From NCBI GenBank assembly GCA_029891385.1, contig CM057228.1, positions 80,588,964 through 80,652,963 on the forward strand: 64,000 nt of DNA. Direction: 5' to 3'. Every line of letters starts with the position of its first letter. Positions within the stretch are counted from its first letter, which is position 1. Made by a program: the position numbers and the translations under genes. Shown here piece after piece: positions 21,118 to 31,985 of the stretch. The notes under the pieces were generated by a model, which was given only the letters and a program-made list of their open reading frames with translations, was not told the DNA's origin and did not search any database. This DNA is from Erythroxylum novogranatense (taxonomy: Eukaryota; Streptophyta; Magnoliopsida; Malpighiales; Erythroxylaceae).

Positions 21118-24100
21118 CTAATTGAAAAATTTCACGAAAAACAATATTCCTTTTCTTTTTTCGAAGTCTGAAGATTGAAAAGTTCCAGGAATAATAAGAA
21201 CTTTAACTGATTCAGGACTTCGAGCCCTTGACAGAGCCACATATAGCTGTCCGTGTGAGAATACAGGTTGACGAAGATAAATTCCTACATGATCAAGTGT
21301 TTGACCTTGGGATTTGTTTATGGTCATTGCAAAACACAGACGAATTGGAAATTGTGTTCTGATGAAAGGAATTCCATTGTTTTTGTTCTCCGGAGATTGC
21401 AAAGGAATCTTAGGTATAAAAATGAATTTTCCTTTGTGAGGTCCAAAAACAATTTCAGCTAAAATTGTATGATCTTTTAGTTGTCTGCATATCAACCTTG
21501 TTCCATTGCATAATCCGTCAGTTGGATTTAAATTTCTCAGAAGCATAATTGGAGAGCCTTCTTTCAGCAAAAGCTTATGTGGAGGTAGGCCTTTAGGGTT
21601 CAAAGAATTGAGGAAATTTTGATAATCAGCTTGATGTCTGCGATCAACCTTCTTGTCAAAACTCACATATGAATGCAAATCTCCTGCTAATTTTTGAGTC
21701 ATGATGTCATTAATTTCATCAACACAACTATTTGTTGGACATAGCACGCATCTGTTTATCATCTGATATGGGTTGGATGAATATTAGCTTAGGTCAGGGG
21801 AGACGTTTTCCAATAACCTAGTGAGGATAATTATATATTAGGAAAGTATAATAGTAATCGGAAAAAGTTTAGTATGTTGTTTAATGAAAAAAGAACCGAC
21901 CTATTAACAGATTCATCCTTGTTGTCCTAAGGAATAATGAGTTCATTTGGTAAACATATTTGATCTTGTTCATCCATTGGTTCAGTGCCTTCTCCAACTC
22001 GCAATAAAAAATCACAAAAAGTTGGATTTGAGATAGCTCTCATATTTGTCGTTAAATAGAATTTAGAGACGTGGCACCAGAGATGTGAATTTAGAAGACT
22101 TGAATCAATGAGTTGTTGTTTCGTTGCTTGGTGAATAACTGGCAATGTTTGGCGAAAGTCACCACCAAATACAACAATTTTACCTCCAAAAGGCTGATCA
22201 GAGTTCATTATATCTTAAAGTAAGCTGTGAAATGCTTCAATGGCTTCTCGTTTTGCCATGGAAGCCTCATCCCATAAAATAAGGCTAGATTCAAATATCA
22301 AATTTGCAATACTGCTTTGTTTTCTCAACTGACAAAATTTTTGCTTTGAGAAATCAAGCGAGATTTTAAATCTTGAGTGAGCTGTCCTACCCCCTGGAAG
22401 AATTGAGCCAGCAACGCCTGATGTTGCGACTGCGATTGCAATATGTCCCTGTGATCGTAAATTTGCAAGAAGAGGTCAGTATAAGAAAGTTTTTCCTGTT
22501 CCCCCGGGACCATCGATAAAATAACTTGCAGTCGTTGAAGTGAAAATTGAATTCATTATTAAGTCAAATATGCGCTTTTGCTCGTTGTTTAGTTTTGATT
22601 GTAATAAGAGGTCTTCTTCATCATTCTCTATATTTATCTCACTTTCTACTTCCTTAGTCTGCTGCTGGCGGTAATCAGTACGAAATTCATGTTCAATGAA
22701 ATGATAATCAGCTAAGCTTTTTCCCATTTGTTCCAGAGATTTATTGATATCTTGAAGAGCCATCTTTGTAATATCATCAGTTGTATACGTATTATAGGAA
22801 GAATAAGCATACAGGTAGTCAGAATATAGGTCGTCTCTGAAAGTTTCCCAGAGTTCCTTAGGATTTGCGGGTGAACAATAGAATAAGAGTGTAGCAAATA
22901 ACAATCTGAGGGACGTTGGCATTTGAAATATCACAGCTTCCTCAAGTGTTTGTTGTATGTAAGAGTCAGATGCTAGCAATCCTAATTGCAGTGCAGCATC
23001 TTTGAAAGAGTTCATCTTTTGACCATCAACAGTTAACAAGTGGTCAAACGATGTTGGTCCTCTAACATTTGTGAGCAATAATCTCAAGTAATACCTTTCT
23101 CCTTCTCCAGGGTTAACAGTAACTAATCGTCCTATGACTTTTCTCCGCTTTCTTTCTGACCATGTTTTTGTTTTTTGATTCCAAACAACATGTTGGGGGA
23201 AATCCGCATACAGACATTTCATTTCTGCAGCCTTTTGATTTGTTGAATTGGTCTTAAAAAATTCCGTCAGCATTGTTTTGGAGAAGTCAATATTCCTCAA
23301 TAAATAAGACAAATTAGCATCTCTTGCAAAGGAAACAGATTGTTGATATGGAAGGTGAACTTGGAGTATATAGATGGATGGATTAATCTCTGCCAGGCGG
23401 AATTCATATATGCGCCATAAAGCTTCGCCGGGGAAATCTAACATCCTTCTTGAAAATTAGTGATTTCGTCAATATGAGACATGGTTTCTTGGTCGCCGAT
23501 GCTAAAGTTTACAAGGTCGTGGCCCTTAAATACATATTTGTATAAGTATTTAACAAGCTTGACAGTGGAACATATTTCAACATTAATGTGGCAATCAAGT
23601 AACATCAGAAGGTAAGGGTTATGAGGAACTACCCATCTATTATCAACCTCATGTTTGGAAATTTTAACTTTTCTTCCATTATCTCTACGTCTATAGCACG
23701 GATAACTGTCTTCACCATGGACAGTGAAAGGAGTAAAATCCTTGGGGTAATGACTTTTGCATACACCATTTCTCATGCAAGGGCACTGTTTGTTCATGAA
23801 ACCACAAGGACCGTGGATCATATGCTTAATGACAAGAGAATATAACCTGGAATTGTGATCAGGATTAGGTATTTCAGCTGATATGATTTGATCATAGGAA
23901 TCTGGATTCAACAACATAAATTGTGGTTGAAGTATTAGAAGCAAATGAGCATAAGGGAATCCACGCTTTTGAAATTCAATAACGTAAACAAATGCGGCAA
24001 CATCTCCGAAAATTCATTTTTTGATCAACTCATTTTTTAGAATTTCCAATTTCTCCCTGAACACTCTGGACAATAAATATGGTCTGTCTTGTGCTTTTTC

Positions 24101-25920
24101 GTGGAATTTAAGATTCTCTTGTATTTCCTTCCACATAGGGTTGCAAGTCATAGTGATGAAAATATCTGGTTTGCCATATTTTTGTACTAGAGCCATTGCA
24201 TCCAGATAACGGCGTTTCATGTCCCTTGGGCCGCCGATAAACAAAGCTGGGAGGACAACTCGCCGGCCAATCGTAGAAGCTTCAGTTGACCAACATTAAC
24301 GCTATCTAAAACACCATGCAAAATTTCCGATCATATCTCGTTATGTTTTTTCCTATGGAAGTCAAGCTGTGATGTTTCAATCTTTATATAAGAACCAACA
24401 ATGAATTGTTGTAGTAGTCTTAAGATGTGGAGAAGCATGGATTCATCATAACTTCTGATTTGTAGCCGATAGCAGTAATACTCTCTGGCAGATACTACGC
24501 CATGTTTAGAGTTCGCTTCTTGAGTAACTAGTAATAGTAAGAATAAAATGATAAATTAATTTTACGTAATTAGACAATATTTGGGAAACAAGGGAATAAG
24601 CAGACAACTAACCTATGTTTTCGAGAGCAAATAATTCAGCTGGTTTAGTAAAACTGCATAAAGGAGCAGTGCTTGTTTGATCAGAAACATTGGTGCTGTT
24701 TGCTTGTGGAATTAACCGCTTAATGTGAGGATGCCATCCTGATTCACCCCGTGGAAACAAAAGTGGGTATTGAAGTGGGTCGTAGCATGCATAATAAGAT
24801 TGAATTCTATAGGTCGGACCTGAGTGAGTGTAGACTTGGATATGAGGAGATTTATCATGTTTTTCATCATCAATCTCAGTCCATATAGCAGCTACTTGTG
24901 ATGCAATAGGAAGATTGTAAACGTGCTGATCAAGACCCAGATAACATCTTAGAACAACTTGGTGATTTTCAAGCGACGGAATATCTTTAAGACTTTGAAA
25001 GAACCTAGCGTAAGGGTTATCTTCAAGAATTGTCATAATCAGCTTCAATGTACTTTCACGAAGTTTATCAAAACTGCTGACCCTTTGTTGTAGTTCTTCA
25101 TCAGTATCAAAGAAATAAAGTTGGATTCCAGATACTTTATTGCTTGTCGACATTAAATTATCAAGGAAATGGTAAACTTGTCCTTGAACACAGAATGTAT
25201 AAACTCCCTTTGTGTTTTTGTGAGGTCACGATCATATCTGGCTCCATAGGAAGTGAAAGCTACATTGATATTGTATGTACGAACATTCTTTCTAAAATGT
25301 TTCGATTCTTCGTCACTATTTAGAAACAAAGACTTTAAAGCATAAGGCATCTAAGGAGCAACAATAGAAATTTGTCCGGACGAGCAACAAAATGATGGAG
25401 GTTCAAGGTAAAATCGTTTTGCGTTACAATATTGACAATCTGGAACAGAAGGGAGCTGTTAAGGTTCAAGAGGTAAATTCTACAAGGATGTTAATGTTGA
25501 AGGAAAGGTGCGATGATTTATACCTTCAAACGTATAAAAATGACATTATCATTATGTGGACAAGTTAGCTTGGAAATAGTCTAAATATAGTGAAAAAAAG
25601 GTACCTTCATTTATGTGATCAGCATGGATATCAATACATCGGTCACGTATTTGTTGATAAGAGGGTTCATGAGTGGGTTGTTGACCGGTGGAAGGTTCGA
25701 TATTAATGAAAGAATCGCGATGTTGAGGAGTAATTGTTTGTTGAAGTGTCGATGAAGTGGAAGTTCTGTTTTTTGCAGCTCGGCTTTCTCTACGTCGTCG
25801 TAACAATTCTTGTTTTTTCTCATTTGCCATTTCAGCATATTTTTGACGTCTTTTAGCATTTCTATCCATATCTAAATACCTGAGGGATCGACATAATGTG
25901 AACGTCTTTGATCGATCCAT
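21118..25920 (-). pseudogene. Helitron Rep-helicase (HUH endonuclease plus PIF1-type helicase), broken
   Basis: Domains in order on the minus strand: N-terminal Helitron region (25920-24608, with PLQYPLLFPRGESGWH), an intron-like gap at about 24608-24530, then the Rep core with GGPRDMKRRYL and FITMTCNP (24244-24120). The HUH site (near 23955) reads P-Y-A-H where P-H-A-H is usual. The twin-tyrosine motif YLYKY is near 23540. The helicase follows with Walker A GPGGTGKT (near 22500), motif II WDEAS, FGGDFRQ (near 22160) and the C-terminal SQGQT and ALSRAR words (21300-21230). Pieces lie in three frames. Single stops fall near 24013 (after KK), 22484 (after FLY) and 22211. The family unwinds and nicks DNA for rolling-circle transposition; this copy cannot, owing to stops, shifts and the changed HUH histidine. 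Confidence 0.9.
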
Positions 25921-25949
25921 TAATGATGTTGGCTAAAAATGAATTGTTA

Positions 25950-26016
25950 GATATATATATATATATATATAGATATATATATATATACATATATATATAT
26001 GTATATATATACACAC

Positions 26017-26048
<32 letters not shown>

Positions 26049-26090
26049 GTATCTATATATATATATATATCTATATAGATATATAGAAAC
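25950..26090. repeat. TA-rich microsatellite
   Basis: Long runs of alternating T and A with a few C and G breaks. The open frame across it is a composition artefact. Confidence 0.9.
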
Positions 26091-26133
26091 AATAAAATTT
26101 AATATATATTATAAATGATATCACAGTAAACAT

Positions 26134-27605
26134 TAGGGGTGTTCATGGTAGGGTAACCTGGCCCGTTTATAAATAACTGAACTCGAACTCAGAATGTCGT
26201 TTGGCAATTACGAAACTCGAACTCGAACTCGAACCTAAAGAACCTATAGGATCGGTTAACCTATTTTCAGGTTCGGTTCTCAGGATAACTAGAACCTATT
26301 AATATTAATATGTATGACAAAAAATTATAAAAAGACTTAATGAAAACAAATACAAATTATTCATAAAAGTATGCATATAAAATCCATCAAAGATTAATCC
26401 AATATGTTAAACCCAAGCAAAGTAAAAATAAATCAAACAATGTCTTATAAAAGATCCATACTAGAAAAAAAAAAGATAAATTATTCAACAATTATTCTTC
26501 GAATAGGATGGTAGGATGGTACTTTGAGATATGAGAGGTTGAGAAGTTATTGTAGGATGAAAGATTGAATGAATTTTTTTTCTTTTTCGAACGAATAGAA
26601 TGACCTTTAATTTTTCTTTGTTTTCATCAAGAAAAAAACTTTTCAACTTCAATGGCTGATATTTGATAAAAGATTAATTGTGATTCAAGCGATCTTAGCC
26701 ATAAATTTACTAGGTTTGTATTAAGACCGTTGGATTGAATTACCCTTTTTTAGAAGAATTGAATTTACAAGTGATCTTAGCAATTTTATCAATTATTCAT
26801 ATAAGAACAAACTACATTGTCATATCAATGATTCATATAAGAACAAACTACATTGTTATTCTCAATTTAAATATTAAAATGATTGCTATTCATTATATTA
26901 ACAAAATTGAACACAAAACCTTACGTAAGGATTTTATGGTAATGTCTCGCTTCTTAATAAACTTTCAATAGAGCTCTCTATTACTTTCCAATCGAAGTAC
27001 TTAGATAAATAAAGTTATGTTTGTATTTATACAAGACAATATTATTATATGCTTATTATTTATTAGCAACTATATTATATATTTCTTAATAAATGTGTTT
27101 TACATTTATCAATTTCTTTAATTAATCTCTAAATGATTATATTATTTTAGTCAATGAATTTTTCTATTAATAGTTTAATACTTCAATCAATAATTTTGAC
27201 ACATATTAATTGCTATTTGAAGTAGAAGTATTGAGTGTTATGCATTAGTTGTTACTTATAATAGTAATGTTCTAGATTAATGTTTAATAACATAGAATTA
27301 AAGTAGTTTTTTTCCTTTTTTTTTCTTTTTTTACTCAAGAATTAATATAGTAAATACTAGTGAATTTATTATTATTATTATCCTCTTAAATTATATCTAA
27401 ATATATGATAAATTTTTTGGGTGTTTCAGGTTTAGGTTTAAACCTAGAACCGCAAGTTAGAAACCTGAACCTGAACCATGAACCTGATTTTTCAGGTTCG
27501 ATTCTAACCGAACCTGAACTTAGGTTCGGTTAACCTTATTTACAGGTTTGGTTCATGCGGTTCAGGTCCGGTTTATAGGTTCGTGGGTTTTTTTGAACAC
27601 CCCTA
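26134..27605. mobile_element. Non-autonomous hAT element (MITE-like), 1472 bp
   Basis: The ends are TAGGGGTGTTCA at 26134 and its inverse TGAACACCCCTA ending at 27605. They are flanked by a perfect 8-bp duplication GTAAACAT (26126-26133 and 27606-27613). TIRs of this sequence and 8-bp duplications are the hallmark of plant hAT elements. Subterminal regions hold many short repeats of the AGGTTCGG and CGAACCTGAA type in both orientations. The middle is AT-rich, with a near-tandem 27-base repeat around 26797-26860, and has no transposase. It was inserted into the Helitron leader after the Helitron arrived. Confidence 0.92.
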
Positions 27606-27613
27606 GTAAACAT

Positions 27614-28016
27614 GTTAAAAATAACATTTTGATAATGATATAACAAACAATATGTGGAACAAATATGATTATAAACCATTTAAATAACTATAGCAGAATT
27701 TCTACAATAAATTTATTTAAGCTAAGCATATATACCTTAGTACTCGAAGAATGCAGCAGAGAATAAGCAGGGGGCTTACAAAAATGGAGTACAAATACAG
27801 TCAGAATGTAGAACGGAGAATTTGATAAGTAAAAGAAGAGGGTAGTTGAGAGAAGTAAAGTTTGGGTGGAGAAAATGTTTCAGCGGTTACGGTATCAAAT
27901 TTCGATGTAAATTATTTTAATAACAAAGAAATGGCCCTTAAATGATTGATTGATAAACGGATGCAAAAAAAAGGCAAGCAATCATGGTTATTTCTGAATG
28001 CGTAGAGAAGAGTAAA
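27614..28016 (-). other. Helitron leader, non-coding
   Basis: AT-rich sequence upstream of the Rep-helicase. Part of it (27740-27800) matches 125-170 in the left-edge copy. No open frame or promoter word stands out. Confidence 0.4.
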
Positions 28017-28154
28017 GGCAAGCAATGATAGTAATTTCCGAAGAAGAGAAAATGATTGTAGAAGGTCAACCTGTCAGGAAGAAGAGTATAGGCAAGCAAT
28101 GATAGTAATTTCCGAAGAAGAGAAAAGGATTGTAGAAGGTCAACCTGTCAGGAG
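28017..28154. repeat. Tandem duplication of a 74-bp unit
   Basis: Two near-identical copies (28017-28090 and 28091-28154, the second slightly short) begin GGCAAGCAATGATAG and contain GGTCAACCTGTCAGGA. It lies in the Helitron leader. Confidence 0.85.
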
Positions 28155-28199
28155 TAGCACGTGTATAATAATTAGAAACGTGGATAAACAAGTTGTTTG

Positions 28200-28972
28200 A
28201 TTTGATAGTTCATACATTTTGGGGGTTAGCGTGTCTTTCCTTGCCATAAGTAAAAAATGAAATCTATCACCTATGAATTGAAACGTCAATCTCTATTCAG
28301 GTGCTCTTCTTCTCTAATTCTCCTCATGTTCGCTTACTTCTTTAATACTTTTTTGAACATCAATCTGTATTCTGGTGCTCTTCTTCTCTAATTCTCCTCA
28401 TGTTTGCTTACTTCTTGATACGTTTTCGGCAGGAATCGACATTATTATAGCAGTTAGAAGATTATTCGATAGAAGAAAAACATATCTGAATGTCTGGTTC
28501 ATACATTTTGGGGGTTAGCGTCTCTTTCCTGGCCACAAGTAAAAAGTTATGATGGTTTCCAGAAATCTATTACCTATGAATTGAAACGTCAATCTTTGTT
28601 CTGGTCCTCTTCTTCTCTAATTCTCCTCATGCTTGTTTACTTCTGCAATACGTTATTGGCAGGATTCGACATTATTATAGCAGTTAGAAGATTATTCGAT
28701 ATAAGAAAAACAGATCTGAATGTCTGGTGCATACATTTTGGGGGTTAGCGTGCCTTTCCTTGCCACAAGTAAAAAATTATGACGGTCTCCAGAAATCTAT
28801 CACCTATGAATTGAAACGTCAATCTCTGTTCTGGTCCTCTTCTCTAATTCTCCTCATGTTTGCTTACCTCTGCAATACGCTATTGGCAGTGTTTGACATT
28901 ATTATAGCAGCTAGAAGATTATACCTATTAATTGAAACGTCAATCTACGTGACAGAGGAAATCTGTGCAGTT
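28200..28972 (-). repeat. Tandem 230-bp repeats in Helitron leader
   Basis: Three units share the words GTTCATACATTTTGGGGG, TTAGCGT, AATTGAAACGTCAATCT and GACATTATTATAGCAG. The start word recurs at 28208, 28497 and 28727; the first unit is longer because of an internal 60-base duplication. Parts recur at 620-760 and 880-1033. Confidence 0.85.
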
Positions 28973-28986
28973 AAAAAGGAGGAGAT

Positions 28987-29720
28987 TGTTAAGTGAAAAT
29001 GACTTTACATAAATGATTTGGATGAAGTACAAATAATGATGAAAAATGATTAAGAAAAAGCAGACTAAGTTGAAAAGCGATTGAAGTTGAAAAGCGACGG
29101 AAGCAAAAGCATTTAAAGCAAAATAATGGAATAAAACAAACGGAAGTTCAAAAGGCATTTAAAGAAGAAAAAAAGACGGAAGTTGAAAAGCGATTTAAAG
29201 CAAAAGCATTTGGTAGCTGAAAAGGCATTTAAAGAAGAAAAATAGACGAAGTTGAAAAATAGACGGGAGTAAGACAATCAAAGTAAGACTATCAAAGTTA
29301 GACGAAGCGAAAGTAAGACGATGTCGAAATAAGACGATAGAAGTAAGACGATCAAAGTAAGACGTTAAAAAGCAGAGGAAAGAAGAAAAACAAACAGAAG
29401 TTGAAAAGGTATTTAAAGAAAAGGCATTTGAAGTCAAAAGGCGAAAGAAGAAATCAGATGGAGTCGAAAAGCAGACGGAAGTAAGACGATCAAAGTAGGA
29501 CGATAAAAGTTAGACGAAGCGAAAGTAAGACGATGTCGAAGTAAGACGATAGAAGTGAGATGATACATGTAAGACGATCAAAGTAAGACATTGAAAAGCA
29601 GAAGAAAGGAGAAAAACAAATGGAAGTTGAAAAGAAGATGAAAGAAGAAAAACAGAAGGGAGTGAAAAAGCGATTTAAGCAAAAATGATTAAGCAAAAGG
29701 CATTTAAAGCAAAAGCAGAT
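28987..29720 (+). repeat. LTR fragment, TGTTAAGTG family, with GACGAAG word array
   Basis: A degraded polypurine tract (AAAAAGGAGGAGATTG) ends at 28986 and is followed by TGTTAAGTGAAAATGAC, as at 18008. The following 700 bases are an irregular array of AAGTAAGACGATC, GTTGAAAAGC and GCATTTAAAG words. No coding capacity. It directly adjoins the Helitron tandem repeats. Confidence 0.55.
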
Positions 29721-30461
29721 GATGAGCCATACTTGAGAGAAAAATAATTTGCGAATTATGTAGAGCTATCTTACTGTAACAAAGCGAATTATGTAGAGCT
29801 ATCTTACTATAACAAAGCTCAAAAAATGACTATGTCAACGTCTCTTAACCTTTATCTCTCTTATCTTTCAAAGTTCAGGTATGAATTGTTTGATTGAAGT
29901 TAAAAGGAGAAAGGTTTCAAAGTCTAAATATAGACGTATCAGTGGACCGTCTGGCATATGAAAGAAAGACAGAGTTACAAATATGCGATGAAATGTTATT
30001 ATGATTATATATGTAAATATAATAAGAAATATATATATTAGTGAGACGATGTCGAAGTAAGACGATAGAAGTGAGACGATAGAAGTAAGACGATCAAAGT
30101 AAGACATTGAAAAGTAGACAAAAGAAGAAAAACAGACGAAAGTTGAAAAGCAGACGAAAGCAAAAGCAAACGATGAGCCATACTTGAGAGAAAAATAATT
30201 TGCGAATTATGTAGAGTTATCTTACTGTAACAAAGCTAAAAAAATGACTCTGTCAACTTCTCTCAACCTTTATCTCTCTTATCTTTCAAAGTTCAGGTAC
30301 AAATTGTTTGATTGAAGTTAAGAGGAGAAAGGTTTCAAAGTTTAAATATAGACGTATCAGTGGACCGTCTGGCATCTGAAAGAAAGACAGAGTTACAAAT
30401 ATGTGATGAAATGTTATTATGATTATATATGTAAATATAATAAGAAATATATATATTAGTG
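29721..30461. repeat. Direct duplication of about 300 bp, offset about 451 bp
   Basis: 29721-30043 and 30172-30461 both run from GATGAGCCATACTTGAGAG through GGACCGTCTGGCAT to an ATATATATTAGTGA end. The first copy has an internal 33-base duplication. Related words (TTGTTTGATTGAAGTTA, GGACCGTGTGGCA) occur at 385-450. Confidence 0.8.
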
Positions 30462-30510
30462 ATTTGTTTTATTTAATTTTTTATGTAAATAGTATGATTC
30501 CTATTAGGGA

Positions 30511-30812
30511 TAATTAAATTTTTGCCTTAAACCAGAGGTAGATTAACTTGAAAATCATGTGAAATCATTCAAACGAAACTACAATGTGACATTAAAAGTT
30601 TATGAGAATCTGGGTATAATTAAATTTTTGCCTTAAACCAGAGGTAGATTAACTTGAAAACCATGTGAAATCATTCAAAAGACACCACAATGTGACATTA
30701 AAAGTTTATGAGAATTTGGGTTTTTTCCTATTACGATGGAAGTCTGTGGTGGACTGTGCGCCTAATTGTCGCGGACATTCGGTACTGCCGATCGGCTTTT
30801 CCATTTGATATG
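30511..30812 (-). pseudogene. Duplicated fragment of the Helitron RPA-like 3' end
   Basis: 30617-30812 matches 18540-18740 in the same orientation. The minus strand encodes the same C-terminal tail (KPIGSTEC and RNRKKPKFS, then stop) and the following untranslated sequence. The untranslated part is duplicated in tandem as a 106-base unit (from 30511 and from 30617). It is a remnant of a second Helitron copy. Confidence 0.65.
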
Positions 30813-30819
30813 CATTTTA

Positions 30820-31260
30820 TCATCTGGCTTTCACTCTGTCTCACTTTTATATCGTCTTACTTTCACTTCGTCTTTACTTCTATCGTCTTACTTTCACTTC
30901 ATCTTTACTTTTAAAAATAACACGAAGCGATATGTCAGACGAACTAAAAACTGAGACGAAGTAATTACCATATTATGCAATCTAATATTACAATTCTTGA
31001 AGATACAATCTTGGTGAACGCATTTACAATCTTCCTATTGTCTGCACTACGCCTTTGTTATTTGAGGCATCCTTTTTCAGTTTTTATCATCTTACTTTTA
31101 TCGTCTTACTTTCACTCCATCTTACTTTTATATCGTCTTACTTTAACTTCGTCTTCACTTCTATCGTCGGACTTTCACTTCGTCTTCACTTCTATCGTCT
31201 CACTTTCACTTCGTCTTTACTTTTAATCTTTACTTTTAAAAAGAACACGTAGCGATATGT
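30820..31260 (+). repeat. Array of CGTCTTACTTT words
   Basis: Two blocks (30830-30915 and 31085-31230) repeat TATCGTCTTACTTTCACTTC. Between and after them is a direct repeat of about 75 bases (30967-31040 and 31291-31365) with ATTACAATTCTT and ACAATCTTGGT. No gene. Confidence 0.7.
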
Positions 31261-31365
31261 CAAAAGAACTGAAAACCGAGACAAAGCAGTTACCATATTA
31301 TGCTATCTAATATTACAATTCTTCAAGATACAATCTTGGTCAATGCATTTACAATCTTCCTATTG

Positions 31366-31432
31366 GATCACAAGTACCTGCTATATGGACTGAGACTGAC
31401 GATGAACAACATGATAACTCTCCTCATATCCA
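31366..31432 (+). pseudogene. Plus-strand fragment of Helitron Rep N-terminal region
   Basis: The plus strand encodes about 22 residues with AIWTETDDEQHDNSPHIQV. This matches AIWTEIDDEKHDKSPHIQV of the minus-strand Rep-helicase (near 24860), but in the opposite orientation. It is followed by repeats beginning with the same CTCCTCATATCCAAGTC word. Confidence 0.75.
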
Positions 31433-31490
31433 AGTCGGCACTACGCCTTCTTTGTTTGAGGCATCCTTTTTTAGATTTTTCTCCCCTGAG

Positions 31491-31985
31491 AACATGATAA
31501 ATCTCCTCATATCCAAGTCTACACAACATCTTCTTTATAGACAAAGAGACTTCAGAGTGTTACCCAAAAACTGATTCACACATCCGACGTCTGACGTAGA
31601 GTTGGTCTCAAGGGTGGGAACACATCATCCATAGAATATGGAATGACACTGACGATGAGAACATGATAAATCTCCTCATATCCTAGTCTGCACTACGTCT
31701 TCTTTATAGACAAAGAGACTTCAGAGTGTTATCCAAAAACTGATTAACACATCCGACGTCCGACGTAGAGTTGGTCTCAAGGGTGGGAACACATCATCCA
31801 TAGAATATGGAATGACTAAATCTCCTCATATCCAAATTTTCACTAGGTCTTCTTTATAGACAAAGAGACTTCAGAGTGTTACCCAAAAACTGATTCACAC
31901 ATCCGACGTCCGACGTAGAGTTAGTCAAGGGTGGGAAAACATCATCAAACGTCGAGTTGGCCTTGGGTGGGAACACATCTGACGT
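31491..31985 (+). repeat. Tandem repeats of about 160 bp seeded by a Helitron coding word
   Basis: Three units (31491-31658, 31659-31815 and about 31816-31950) plus partial ones share AAATCTCCTCATATCC, GACAAAGAGACTTCAGAG and CATCCGACGTC. The first word equals the coding stretch for SPHIQ at 31410-31430. Confidence 0.8.

Larger units (their letters stand above)
18370..28972 (-). mobile_element. Helitron with Rep-helicase and RPA-like genes (degraded)
   Basis: On the minus strand the order is tandem-repeat leader, Rep-helicase (25920-21118), then an RPA70-like gene (20995-18598). This is the layout known for autonomous plant Helitrons, which move by a rolling-circle mechanism. A hAT element is inserted in the leader. 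Both genes are broken. The left boundary is set from homology of 18395-18740 to 30480-30812, and the right boundary from homology of the repeat leader to 1-1033. The 5' TC and 3' CTRR ends were not located, so the borders are approximate. Confidence 0.75.

Noticed and set aside
22325..22513. 62-codon minus-strand frame next to the Helitron Walker A motif
   Set aside because: Out-of-frame shadow; the true helicase frame continues here with ATSGVAGSILPGGRTAH after a single stop.
25862..26092. 76-codon frame of tyrosine and isoleucine
   Set aside because: Translation of the TA microsatellite.
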